DNA of 64,000 bases from Actinomycetota bacterium (GTDB lineage Bacteria; Actinomycetota; Acidimicrobiia; Spongiisociales; UBA4744). Under the pieces are notes generated by a model. That model did no database searches. It had not been told where the DNA came from and saw nothing but the letters and a program-made list of their open reading frames with translations. Below are positions 1 to 8,122 of the stretch, one piece after another. Each line of letters starts with the position of its first letter. Position 1 is the stretch's first letter. The translations under genes were made by a program, and so were the position numbers. Location: contig JAADGS010000070.1 of NCBI GenBank assembly GCA_013152275.1, forward strand, positions 1 through 64,000. Reading direction: 5' to 3'.

Positions 1-1119
1 GTGCGACTCAACGTCGCCCGGCGTCCGCTGCGGGTCCTGCTGCTGGGAGTCGGCACCGCCCTCGCTGCCGCGATCTACGTCGCATCGACCCTGATCGCCA
101 GCGCATCGGCGACCGCGGTGGTCCGGGTCTTCGACGAGCTGGCCGCGACTCGCGTCCAGGTCGACCTGCCCGTCGACTCTCGCCGGCATTCCGCCCCGGA
201 CGAGGCCGTCATCGAGCAGATACGCCGACTTCCCGACGTCGTCGACGCGGCCACCGTGTGGTTTTCCGACTCGACGCCGCTCACGTCGGTTCGCCGGCCC
301 TGGCTCGGAGTCGACCGCCAGGTTCGCGTCTTTCGCTATTGGGGAGACACCGGCGTCATCGGTCTGAAGATCGACGGCTCGAATCCCGAACCGGCCGTCG
401 GAACGAACGAGATCCTCATCGGGGCAGGTCTGCGGGGGCGACTCGGCATCGATGTCGGCGACGACCTCGAGTTGAACGGACGGCCTGTCCGCGTCGTGGG
501 AGTGATCACCGAGTCGCCGCAGCTCACCGATCTGCTGCTTGGCGTGCTTTCCGTCGAACCGGAGCCGAACTCGGCAGAGTCCGAGGGAGGGAAACTCGTC
601 GTGCAGGTGCGTCTGGGAACCGCCCCGGCCGTCGCCGAGGTCCTCCCCTGGATTCTGGTCCCCGGCGCACCCGAGGTGGTGCTGGTGCGATACCCGCCGG
701 AAGCAACACGGCTTCGCAACGCCGTAGTCACCAAGGTCGACGCTCTCGCCGCCGCCATCGCCGCCGCCATCTTGATCGCGAACGGCCTGGGAGTGGGAGC
801 TGCGGCGATCGCGTCGGTCATGGAGCGCTACCGGGATATCGGGTTGCGTCGAGCGCTCGGCGCCTCTCGTGGCGGGATTGCCGCCATGGTCGCCGCAGAA
901 CTCGCCGCGATCGCTCTCGTCGCCGTCCTGGGCGGGTGGGCGGTCGGAGTCACCGCCGCCTGGGTGTATGACATCGGTCGCGGGCTTCCGTTCGTGTACC
1001 CAGGTGCAATCGTCGGGCTCGGTGTCGGGACGGCGTTCATCGCCACCGTACTCGCCGCCGTCCCCGCGGCGGCGAAGGCAAGCCGGATCGAACCTGTGGA
1101 GGCCCTTCGGTCCACGTGA
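1..1119 (+). CDS. FtsX/MacB-type ABC transporter permease, 5' end possibly cut
   Basis: The 372-residue product begins at a GTG that is the first base of the window, so the true start may lie upstream. It has the FtsX/MacB layout: one N-terminal membrane segment (about residues 10-35), a soluble extracytoplasmic domain (about 40-235), then three hydrophobic segments (about 245-275, 290-320, 330-360). The stretch MERYRDIGLRRALGAS after the second segment is the typical FtsX cytoplasmic motif, and the C-terminus ends in the usual ASRIEPVEALRS. Such permeases work with a MacB/LolD-like ATPase in lipid, peptide or lipoprotein export or cell-wall control. No ATPase is visible here; it may precede the window. 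The substrate is unknown. Confidence 0.85.
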   Translation: MRLNVARRPLRVLLLGVGTALAAAIYVASTLIASASATAVVRVFDELAATRVQVDLPVDSRRHSAPDEAVIEQIRRLPDVVDAATVWFSDSTPLTSVRRPWLGVDRQVRVFRYWGDTGVIGLKIDGSNPEPAVGTNEILIGAGLRGRLGIDVGDDLELNGRPVRVVGVITESPQLTDLLLGVLSVEPEPNSAESEGGKLVVQVRLGTAPAVAEVLPWILVPGAPEVVLVRYPPEATRLRNAVVTKVDALAAAIAAAILIANGLGVGAAAIASVMERYRDIGLRRALGASRGGIAAMVAAELAAIALVAVLGGWAVGVTAAWVYDIGRGLPFVYPGAIVGLGVGTAFIATVLAAVPAAAKASRIEPVEALRST

Positions 1120-1148
1120 CTCTCGCACCGCCGCCGGGCCGCCGCGTG

Positions 1149-1154
1149 TAGGTT
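1149..1154 (+). promoter_or_regulatory. -10 element TAGGTT of a leaderless promoter
   Basis: TAGGTT ends 6 bases before the ATG at 1161 and no Shine-Dalgarno lies between, so transcription should start at or next to the ATG. No clear -35 box is seen. Confidence 0.55.
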
Positions 1155-1160
1155 GACCGT

Positions 1161-2057
1161 ATGGACTTCTCCGAGCTTCGGCGCTTCGTCTTCCCTGCCC
1201 ACGAGAGAGGTGAGTATCAGGCGGCCCTCGACGCCATCGAGCGCTACGAGACGACCGATCCCGACGAGATCGTCGACGTCGCCTTCTGGCATGTGTGTCT
1301 GCTGTCGCTACTCGGGCGAACCGATGCGGCGTGTGCCGAGTTCGCCCGCACACTGGACGGGGGGCTCTGGTGGAGCGAGCGGATGATCGCCGATCACGAC
1401 CTCGACGCGGTGCGCGACGATCCGAAGTGGCAGCGGCTGGCCGCCGTCAGCATCGCACGAGAGTCACAGGCATCGGCCGGACCGTTCAGACCACTCGACA
1501 TTCGGCCGGACGGCGAGCTCGTGGGGACGCTGGTGCTGCTGCACGGGTTCGGATGGCGTCCGCACTCGATCCTCGACCGGTACCGGCCGGCACTCGGCTG
1601 GGGCTATCGACTGATCGCCCTCCACGGCACCGTGCCCGTCGCCGCGGGACAGTTCGCCTGGCCCGCCGACGATGCCGAAGCCGTCGTGATCTCGCAGCTT
1701 CACGACGTCGGTACTCCGGAACACCCCGTCCTCTCCGGGTTCTCCCAGGGTGCGGGCATCGCCGGTCATCTCGCCTGGTCGGGCCGGGTCGACGCCGTCG
1801 GTGTCTTCCTGGTGGCACCATCCTTCGGGCCCCGTGGCATCCCGACCCCGGATTCGGTGACCCGTCGCATCCCCACCGTCATCCTCGCCGGGGACGAGGA
1901 TCGTCGCATCGACAAGATCCGCCGGGCCGTAGCGAATCTCGAAGCCTCCACGGTTCCGGTCCGGTACGACGAGCGTCCCGGCCTCGGCCACGACTGGCCC
2001 GACGACTTCGCCGAGACCCTCGAGGCGACGCTGCGCCGGCTACAGGATTCCCGCTGA
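1161..2057 (+). CDS. alpha/beta hydrolase with N-terminal helical extension
   Basis: 298 residues. Residues about 115-298 form an esterase/dienelactone-hydrolase-like alpha/beta fold: an LLHGFG oxyanion region (126-131), the nucleophile elbow GFSQG with Ser195, a probable acid at Asp245 or Asp247 (AGDEDRR) and His277 in GLGHDW. The first ~100 residues are helical and end in HDLDAVRDDPKW, the kind of ending seen in TPR-like domains that list 'residues until the next peptide'. The ATG is chosen because a TAGGTT -10 box lies 6 bases upstream. The substrate cannot be read from the sequence; a carboxylesterase acting on small esters is the likeliest class. It stands alone, in the same direction as its neighbours but with its own promoter. 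Confidence 0.8.
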   Translation: MDFSELRRFVFPAHERGEYQAALDAIERYETTDPDEIVDVAFWHVCLLSLLGRTDAACAEFARTLDGGLWWSERMIADHDLDAVRDDPKWQRLAAVSIARESQASAGPFRPLDIRPDGELVGTLVLLHGFGWRPHSILDRYRPALGWGYRLIALHGTVPVAAGQFAWPADDAEAVVISQLHDVGTPEHPVLSGFSQGAGIAGHLAWSGRVDAVGVFLVAPSFGPRGIPTPDSVTRRIPTVILAGDEDRRIDKIRRAVANLEASTVPVRYDERPGLGHDWPDDFAETLEATLRRLQDSR

Positions 2058-2124
2058 CGGGGCACTGCCACGGCCATGGCCCGGCCGCCCGTCTCGCAAC
2101 GACCCGACGCTCCCCGGTCTCCGG

Positions 2125-2130
2125 TACCCT
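2125..2130 (+). promoter_or_regulatory. -10 element TACCCT of a leaderless promoter
   Basis: TACCCT ends 7 bases before the GTG at 2138. The spacing supports both a leaderless mRNA and the GTG start. Confidence 0.5.
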
Positions 2131-2137
2131 GCGACCC

Positions 2138-2866
2138 GTGGACACGAAGACCCTCTCACGCAGGCCGGCGCTGCCTATCCGGCCGTGGCGCAGGCATGTC
2201 ACCGGCGAGACGATTGCCACCGGTGCCGCCGGGGCGGTGTTGGGCGGCGCGACGCTGGCACCGATCGGCCTCGGTGTGCCGGGGGCGATCATCGGTGGCC
2301 TGAACGGCATGATCTCCGGGAAGCGCCGCATCTACGACTGGCATCGTCCGTCGGGATGGGCGGCGTTCGTCCTCGATTCGACGTGGGGCCTCATCGGCTC
2401 CGGCGCCGGCCTCGGGGTGCACGCGTTGCAGCAGCTCCGCCGGGACAGGGGCGGGTACCGGGCCGACCTCAGCGCCCGCAAGGGCCGTCATGTGTACGAG
2501 ACGGGGGTGACGATGCGCAAGGGGTTCACGATGGCCGCGGGCAACACGGTCACGAACCTCGGCAAGGGCCAGGCCCGGATAGACCTGCTGGAGCGCCACG
2601 AGATGCTGCACGTGTGGCAGTCCCGCCTGCTCGGTCCGCTGTTCCCTGCGATCTATGGACTCTGGATGATCGGTGGCGCCGCGGTGGGCACCGCCCTGGC
2701 ACTGGGGCGTGGAGAGGATCTGCGACGGACGGTCGACACGATCGCCTACTACGACAACCCGTTCGAGTACTGGGCGTACCGCCGCCAGGGCCTCTGGCCT
2801 CCACCAAACACGCACCCGCGGTACGTCTGGAGCGGTCGCAAACGTCCACCGGTGACGCCCGTCTAG
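2138..2866 (+). CDS. Gly-rich membrane-associated protein with an HExxH motif
   Basis: 242 residues from the GTG supported by the TACCCT box. Residues about 24-60 are a glycine-zipper-like hydrophobic stretch (many Gly/Ala, few charges). Residues 154-158 read HEMLH followed by VWQ, which fits the zinc HExxH motif of gluzincin-like proteases and looks like the HELxHVxQ of DUF4157-type proteins. A hydrophobic segment follows at about 168-190, and FEYWAY at 209-214 could supply a third ligand (Glu210). No signal peptide is evident. I do not recognise the family. Membrane-bound metalloprotease is an inference from the motif alone. The last 4 bases overlap the convergent sugar dehydrogenase gene. 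Confidence 0.65.
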   Translation: MDTKTLSRRPALPIRPWRRHVTGETIATGAAGAVLGGATLAPIGLGVPGAIIGGLNGMISGKRRIYDWHRPSGWAAFVLDSTWGLIGSGAGLGVHALQQLRRDRGGYRADLSARKGRHVYETGVTMRKGFTMAAGNTVTNLGKGQARIDLLERHEMLHVWQSRLLGPLFPAIYGLWMIGGAAVGTALALGRGEDLRRTVDTIAYYDNPFEYWAYRRQGLWPPPNTHPRYVWSGRKRPPVTPV

Positions 2867-4101
2867 CGCACCGGCACCATCCGGAAGATCGTTCCGTCGC
2901 GGGTCACGACGAGCAGTTCGCCGTCCCCGTCGAGGCCGAACGAAGTGACGTTCCCGATCGACTCGGCCCACTGCCGCTCGTCGGTCGCCACCCCGTCCTC
3001 GTACCGGAAGCTTCGGATCCACCCCGAGCAGTAATCCGAGTAGAAGTAGTCGCCGGCGAGTTCGGGGATCGCGATGCCCCGATACACATACCCGCCGGTG
3101 ATCGAACAGCCCTGCGAATGGTCGTACTGGAGCACCGGCAACGTCAGCCCTTCGGTATCACATCCCTTGGACGGCCTGTAACAGTGGTCCCCTTCGACGA
3201 CCGGCCATCCGTAGTTCAACCCGGCCGCGTTCGCCGGCGCCACATCGACCTCTTCGTACTTCTCCTGACCGACGTCGGCGATGTAGAGCAGCCCACCGTC
3301 GAACGAGAATCGCCACGGGTTCCGGAGCCCGTACGCCCACACCTCCGGCGCACCGCCACCGTGGACGAACGGGTTGTCGGGCGGGATGACGTAGCGGTCC
3401 TCAGGAGTCACGTCGAGCCGAAGCAGCGTCGCCAGCAGCGTGTCGGGGCGCTGGCCGTTGCCGAACTTGTCCCCCGCAGCTCCCCCATCGCCCAACCCCA
3501 CGTACAGGTATCCGTCCGGTCCGAAGGCCACCATGCCACCGTTGTGGTTCGACGCCGGCTGAGGGATCTCGAGCAGCACCGCCGCGGAAGCAGGATCGAG
3601 AACCTCTCCGGCGAGCCGATACGAGGCCACGACCGTCTTGCCGCCGGAACCGGTGTAGTCGACGAACACACGAGGATCGTCCGGGTAGTTCGGGTGGAAC
3701 GCCATGCCGAGCAGACCCCGCTCGTTGCCCTTCCGATCGACGACGTCCCGGATGTCCAGGAACAGGGTCTTCTCGTCACCGTCGAGCATCCAGACCCGAC
3801 CGGCCTGCTCGACGACGAACAAACGTGGATCTCCGGGAGACGCCGTGGCGAACAAGGGGTCGACCAGGCCCGTCGCGACGGCTTCGAAGCCGACTCCTTG
3901 GAGCGGTGGCAGAGTGGTGGTCGTCGTCGACGTCGGAGCGGTCGGGGTGGTCGTGATTGTCGTGGTCGTCGTCGAGACCGGGGAGGCCGTCGTCGTAGAT
4001 GCCGTCGTCGTCACGGTCTCGGGAACGGTTGTGGAAACCGGTTCCGAACCCGGAGAGCACGCGGCAACGAGCAGAAACCCGGCGATGACCACACGGCGCA
4101 T
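2863..4101 (-). CDS. secreted PQQ-dependent sugar dehydrogenase (GSDH family) lipoprotein
   Basis: 412 residues. A short signal peptide ends in the lipobox LVAAC (Cys15), so the protein should be anchored on the outer face of the membrane. A Thr/Pro-rich linker (about 22-66) holds the catalytic domain away from the membrane. Residues 70-412 are a six-bladed beta-propeller of the glucose/sorbosone dehydrogenase family: LFVVEQAGRVWML, GLLGMAFHPNY, SNHNGGMVAFGPDGYLY with the probable catalytic His186, VGLGDGG and WAYGLRNPWRFSFD are all present. Family members oxidise aldoses or similar sugars with PQQ; the actual substrate is unknown. The ATG has a TAGGGT -10 box 6 bases upstream and no ribosome site. 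The 3' end overlaps the convergent HExxH gene by 4 bases. Confidence 0.88.
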   Translation of the reverse strand: MRRVVIAGFLLVAACSPGSEPVSTTVPETVTTTASTTTASPVSTTTTTITTTPTAPTSTTTTTLPPLQGVGFEAVATGLVDPLFATASPGDPRLFVVEQAGRVWMLDGDEKTLFLDIRDVVDRKGNERGLLGMAFHPNYPDDPRVFVDYTGSGGKTVVASYRLAGEVLDPASAAVLLEIPQPASNHNGGMVAFGPDGYLYVGLGDGGAAGDKFGNGQRPDTLLATLLRLDVTPEDRYVIPPDNPFVHGGGAPEVWAYGLRNPWRFSFDGGLLYIADVGQEKYEEVDVAPANAAGLNYGWPVVEGDHCYRPSKGCDTEGLTLPVLQYDHSQGCSITGGYVYRGIAIPELAGDYFYSDYCSGWIRSFRYEDGVATDERQWAESIGNVTSFGLDGDGELLVVTRDGTIFRMVPVR

Positions 4102-4107
4102 GCAGGC

Positions 4108-4113
4108 ACCCTA
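4108..4113 (-). promoter_or_regulatory. -10 element TAGGGT of a leaderless promoter
   Basis: On the minus strand TAGGGT ends 6 bases before the ATG at 4101, with no Shine-Dalgarno between them. Confidence 0.55.
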
Positions 4114-4151
4114 TCGTTGGAGTAGATGTTGCGCATCCGAGAGGAGCGGTC

Positions 4152-5414
4152 ATGAAGTGGGACGACACCATCGACGGAAAGCACCTCCACCCCGAGAGCC
4201 TCATGATGAGCTACGGCTACAAGCCGGAGTGGTCCGAAGGCGCAATCAAGAGCCCGATCTTCCAGACCTCGACGTTCGCATTCGAGAGCGCGGAGGAGGG
4301 AAAGGCGTTCTTCGAAGTCGCCACCGGCAAGCGCCCGCCGGAGCCGGGAGAGAAAGTCGGGCTGATCTACAGCCGCCTCAACAATCCGGACCTGGAGATC
4401 GCGGAGGACCGGCTCTGCCTGTGGGACGGCAGCGAAGACGCACTCCTGTTCAAGAGCGGCATGGCGGCCATCGCCACCACGCTGTTCACCTACCTTCGTC
4501 CGGGAGATCTCATCCTGCACAGCGAACCGCTGTATGGCGGCACCGACCACCTCGTGAACAGCGTGCTCCCCGAGTTCGGCATCGGATCGATCGGATTCTT
4601 CCCCGACGAGACCCACGAGGAGATCCGGCGCCGGGTGACCGAGTCCGGGAACCGCCTCGGCATGATCTTCATCGAGACCCCGGCGAATCCGACGAACGCG
4701 CTCTTCGACATCCAGGAGTGCGCAACGGTCGCCAACGCAACATCGACACCGGAACGCCCCGTGCCCCTCGTCGTCGACAACACGTTCCTCGGTCCGCTGT
4801 TCCAAAGGCCGCTCGATCACGGTGCAGATCTGGTGATCTACAGTGCGACCAAGTACCTGGGTGGTCATAGCGATCTGATCGCGGGAGCCGTGCTCGGCTC
4901 GAAAGCCCTCATCGGCCCCGTCCGGGGGATGCGCACGTACCTGGGAACACATTCCGGACCATGGAACGGCTGGTTGCTCATGCGCAGCCTGGAGACACTG
5001 TCGCTGCGCATGCACAGGGAGGCCGACACGGCGCGTGAGGTTGCCGACTTCCTCCGCTCGCATCCGAAGGTGAACTACGTCAACTATCTCGGGTACCTGG
5101 AGCCCGGGGATCCCCAGCACGACATCTTCGTCAAACAGTGTCTGGGCGCCGGTGCGATGATCTCCTTCGAGGTACAGGGCGGCGAGCAGGGAGCGTTCCG
5201 GTTCCTGAACGCTCTCAAGCTGATCCACCTCGCGGTCAGTCTGGGCAGCAACGAATCACTGGCGGAACATCCGGGTGCGATGACGCATGCCGGCGTGCCG
5301 GACGTGGACAAGAAACGGTACGGAATCACCGATGGGCTGGTTCGCGTCTCGGTGGGAGTCGAGCATCCCGATGATCTGATCCTCGACCTGTCGCAGGCGC
5401 TCGACACCGTCTGA
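4152..5414 (+). CDS. Cys/Met metabolism PLP-dependent enzyme (cystathionine gamma-synthase/lyase family)
   Basis: 420 residues, fold-type I PLP enzyme of the trans-sulfuration family (PF01053). Visible marks are QTSTFAF near 38-44, YSRLNNPD (73-80), the FKSGMAAI phosphate-binding region (100-107), VVDNTF (207-212) and the PLP lysine Lys234 in SATKYLGGHSD. The C-terminal half carries SLGSNESLAEHPGAMTHAGV and RVSVGVEHPDDLI, typical of cystathionine gamma-synthase, gamma-lyase, methionine gamma-lyase and O-acetylhomoserine sulfhydrylase. These activities cannot be told apart here. A short insertion at about 57-70 precedes the YSR motif. The start has a good GAGAGGAG ribosome site about 8 bases upstream. 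No other sulfur gene is adjacent. Confidence 0.88.
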   Translation: MKWDDTIDGKHLHPESLMMSYGYKPEWSEGAIKSPIFQTSTFAFESAEEGKAFFEVATGKRPPEPGEKVGLIYSRLNNPDLEIAEDRLCLWDGSEDALLFKSGMAAIATTLFTYLRPGDLILHSEPLYGGTDHLVNSVLPEFGIGSIGFFPDETHEEIRRRVTESGNRLGMIFIETPANPTNALFDIQECATVANATSTPERPVPLVVDNTFLGPLFQRPLDHGADLVIYSATKYLGGHSDLIAGAVLGSKALIGPVRGMRTYLGTHSGPWNGWLLMRSLETLSLRMHREADTAREVADFLRSHPKVNYVNYLGYLEPGDPQHDIFVKQCLGAGAMISFEVQGGEQGAFRFLNALKLIHLAVSLGSNESLAEHPGAMTHAGVPDVDKKRYGITDGLVRVSVGVEHPDDLILDLSQALDTV

Positions 5415-5486
5415 CCCGACAGGGATGGTCGCCGCACGCGCACCCTCCTCACCGCTAGCCTGCCATTGCCGAGCACAGGAGAGGGA

Positions 5487-7664
5487 ATGGCAGCGTTGAC
5501 TCCCGCGTACGAAGGTCTCCCAGACAAGGAGTACCGGCGCAGGATCAGAGCCTGGACCCTCTACGACTGGGCAAACTCTGCGTTCGCCACGACGATTCTC
5601 GCCGCAGTGCTGCCCGCCTACTACAGCTCCGTCGCGGGAGCGACCCTCCCGAGCGCGGCAGTCGCCACCGCGTATTGGACGACGACCCTCAGCATCTCGC
5701 TGATCATCGTCGCCTTTCTGTCCCCCGTGCTCGGCACGATCGCCGATGTGATGCGGGGCAAGAAGAAGTTCCTTTCGATCTTCGTCGGCATGGGCGTCGT
5801 CGGCACGGGGCTTCTGGTCCTCGTCACCACCGGCGATTGGGTCCTCGCATCGGTGTTCTTCATCCTCGGACGGGTCGGATTCGCCGGCGCCAACGTCTTC
5901 TACGACGCCTTGCTGCCACATGTTGCCCGTCCCGAAGACCAGGACGTGGTCTCGACACGTGGCTATGCGATCGGCTACCTGGGAGGCGGACTGCTGCTCG
6001 CCGTGAACGTGGTCATGATCTTCGTGCTCGGCCCGGGAATCGGGGCCCGGCTTTCGTTCGTCTCCGTGGCGATCTGGTGGGCGATCTTCTCGATTCCGTT
6101 GTTCCGCCGCGTCCCCGAGCCGCCTGCGGCCTCTGCTCCGCACGAGCGGGGAACGAGCATCATCACGGCCAGCCTGAAACGCCTCGGTACGACATTCCAG
6201 CACCTTCGCAAGTACCGTCATCTCTTCCGATTCTTGATCGCGTTCCTCATCTACAACGACGGGATCGGAACGATCATCAGTGTCGCCGTGATCTACGGGA
6301 CCGAGCTGGGATTCAAAACCACCGAGTTGGTCCTCGCCATCCTGCTCGTGCAATTCGTGGGTATCCCCTTCAGTTTGATCTTCGGCCGGATCCCCGGCCG
6401 CAAGGATGCCAACCGGGCCATCTACCTGGCCTTCATCGTGTTCAACATCGTGGCCCTTCCGCTCGTCGGTGCCATCGGCGCAAGAGTTCTCCCCGCCGAC
6501 ACGACCGGAGCCCCTCCCGCCCCCTACGAGACCGTCGGTACTGCACTGGGAGAGGGAAGCTACGGGATCGATGCGATCACCTTCGACGGGAGCTGGACCG
6601 AGATACCCGTCGAGACGGTTGCGGATGCGACGCATGGACTCACCAGGGTCGCCGAGACTGCGGCACCGATCCTGCTGCTCATCGGCCTGATCGCTCTCGC
6701 CGCGGCATGGGTGCTGGGCATCAGACGACGAAGGAATCCGACCTCCAGCCTCTGGACCGTTCTCACTCCGTTGCTCACCGGGATCGCCGCGCTGCTCATC
6801 GCCGCCCTCGCCGAGCTTCTGATACTGACGGCCTCGAATCCGATCCCCTACTCGGCCGCCGCAGACTCCTCATCGACGGCAACGTTCACCTTCAACGGCC
6901 GGCGGGTCGAGATCATCCACAGCACAGGGCCCGATCTGGGAGTTTGGGTCGTGTCGATGGACGGGCGACCGCTCATCGAAGACGGTGAGCCGGTCACCAT
7001 CGACGCCACGACCCCCACGACGCGATACGGGGCGCAGGTGACCATCGACGCGGGCACTCCCGGGACGCACGAACTCACACTCCAAGCGTCCGGCGACGGG
7101 CGACTCGCCATCGGAGAGATCAAGGTCCTTGCCCCGCTGCGGACCAGCAACCTCGGCGTCATCCTCGGTCTGATCCTCGTGGTCGAGATCCTCGGTCTCG
7201 CCCTCTCTGCCCTATTCGGCAAGACCTTGTTCTCGAAGCTCGCAGATGCGATGACCACGAAGCGGGCGATCATCCTTGCGATCGGTGCATACGCGATCAT
7301 CGCCGTGTGGGGTTTCTTCCTCGACGCCATCTTCGAGTTCTGGTTCCTCGCATGGATGGTTGCAGTGGTACAGGGCGGAAGTCAGGCCCTCAGTCGAAGC
7401 ATGTACGCATCGATGTCACCCGCCTATGAGAGCGGCGAGTTCTTCGGGTTCTTCTCGGTCATGTCGAAGTTCTCTTCGATCCTCGGCCCGGTCATCTTCG
7501 CCGGTGCCGTCGCCCTCACCGGAAGCAGCCGACCCGCGGTCCTGAGCCTCGTGGTGTTCTTCATCGTCGGCATCGCAATCCTCAAAACCGTCGACGTCGA
7601 CGAAGGACACAGGATCGCCGTGGAGGCCGATGCCGCGATCGAGCGGGGCACGGCGGACGCCTGA
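5487..7664 (+). CDS. UMF1/Atg22-like MFS transporter with a large extracytoplasmic insertion
   Basis: 725 residues from an ATG with AGGAGAGGG just upstream. The N-terminal part is a normal UMF1 (Atg22-like) transporter: YDWANSAFATT (27-37), GTIADVMRGKKKF (83-95), ANVFYDALLPH (135-145), STRGYAIGYLGGG (156-168). The C-terminal part (about 577-725) completes it. Between them, residues about 300-577 hold extra material: a polar loop (333-392), two more membrane segments (393-413, 425-449), a soluble Thr/Gly-rich beta-type domain (460-552) and another membrane segment (556-577). The insertion is flanked by two similar blocks (FGRIPGRKDANRAIYLAF and FGKTLFSKLADAMTTKRAI), as if it arose with a local duplication. 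Normal relatives are about 430-480 residues. Members are thought to export amino acids or other small solutes; the substrate is unknown here. Confidence 0.85.
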   Translation: MAALTPAYEGLPDKEYRRRIRAWTLYDWANSAFATTILAAVLPAYYSSVAGATLPSAAVATAYWTTTLSISLIIVAFLSPVLGTIADVMRGKKKFLSIFVGMGVVGTGLLVLVTTGDWVLASVFFILGRVGFAGANVFYDALLPHVARPEDQDVVSTRGYAIGYLGGGLLLAVNVVMIFVLGPGIGARLSFVSVAIWWAIFSIPLFRRVPEPPAASAPHERGTSIITASLKRLGTTFQHLRKYRHLFRFLIAFLIYNDGIGTIISVAVIYGTELGFKTTELVLAILLVQFVGIPFSLIFGRIPGRKDANRAIYLAFIVFNIVALPLVGAIGARVLPADTTGAPPAPYETVGTALGEGSYGIDAITFDGSWTEIPVETVADATHGLTRVAETAAPILLLIGLIALAAAWVLGIRRRRNPTSSLWTVLTPLLTGIAALLIAALAELLILTASNPIPYSAAADSSSTATFTFNGRRVEIIHSTGPDLGVWVVSMDGRPLIEDGEPVTIDATTPTTRYGAQVTIDAGTPGTHELTLQASGDGRLAIGEIKVLAPLRTSNLGVILGLILVVEILGLALSALFGKTLFSKLADAMTTKRAIILAIGAYAIIAVWGFFLDAIFEFWFLAWMVAVVQGGSQALSRSMYASMSPAYESGEFFGFFSVMSKFSSILGPVIFAGAVALTGSSRPAVLSLVVFFIVGIAILKTVDVDEGHRIAVEADAAIERGTADA

Positions 7665-7738
7665 CCGATGGGAGGGAACCGATGTGACGAACCGCCGTTG
7701 CTCGGCGGACTCCTAACCTGTGGTCGAAAGGAGCTGCC

Positions 7739-8122
7739 GTGACACCCGACAAGGACACCAACGAAACATCTTCATCGCCGCAGCCGGATACGGAACCGGC
7801 CCCATCGCAGACCGAGCCGGTCGTACCGGAGGAGCAACCGGCCCAGAAGAAGGTCTACGTCGGTGCAGGAGTGTCGTGGCCGATCATCTTCGGCGCCCTG
7901 TTGATCGTGATCGTCGCCGTCCTTGCAGCCCTCAATACGGCTGCGGTTCCTCTCGACCTGATCTTCTGGAAGGGCGAGGTTCCCCTCATTTCGATCATCC
8001 TCGGTGTCGCCGCCATCACGGTGATCATCGATGAACTGGCCGGCCTGATCTTTCGACTGCGCCGTCGCCGCCGGCTGCGTCGGAAGGACAAACTGAAGAA
8101 GCTCGAGAAGGGGACACGATGA
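7739..8122 (+). CDS. LapA/DUF1049-like two-helix membrane protein
   Basis: 127 residues from a GTG with an AAAGGAG ribosome site. The first 36 residues are acidic, Pro/Gln-rich and disordered. Two membrane segments follow (about 45-67 and 81-105) with NTAAVPLDLIFWKGEVPLISIIL between them (quoted here as NTAAVPLDLIFW and VPLISIIL), the arrangement of the lipopolysaccharide-assembly-protein-A domain (PF06305). The C-terminus is strongly basic (RLRRRRRLRRKDKLKKLEK) and should sit in the cytoplasm. In Gram-positive relatives the function is unknown. The last 4 bases overlap the next start (ATGA), so it is translationally coupled to the flavoprotein gene. Confidence 0.75.
   Translation: MTPDKDTNETSSSPQPDTEPAPSQTEPVVPEEQPAQKKVYVGAGVSWPIIFGALLIVIVAVLAALNTAAVPLDLIFWKGEVPLISIILGVAAITVIIDELAGLIFRLRRRRRLRRKDKLKKLEKGTR

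Noticed and set aside
3900-4030. Simple-sequence repeat of GTC/GTCGTC on the plus strand
   Set aside because: It is explained by the Thr-rich linker of the sugar dehydrogenase on the minus strand.
7692-7708. CCGCCG/CGGCGG hairpin before the LapA-like gene
   Set aside because: Only 6 bp, and similar short GC repeats occur by chance in DNA of this composition.
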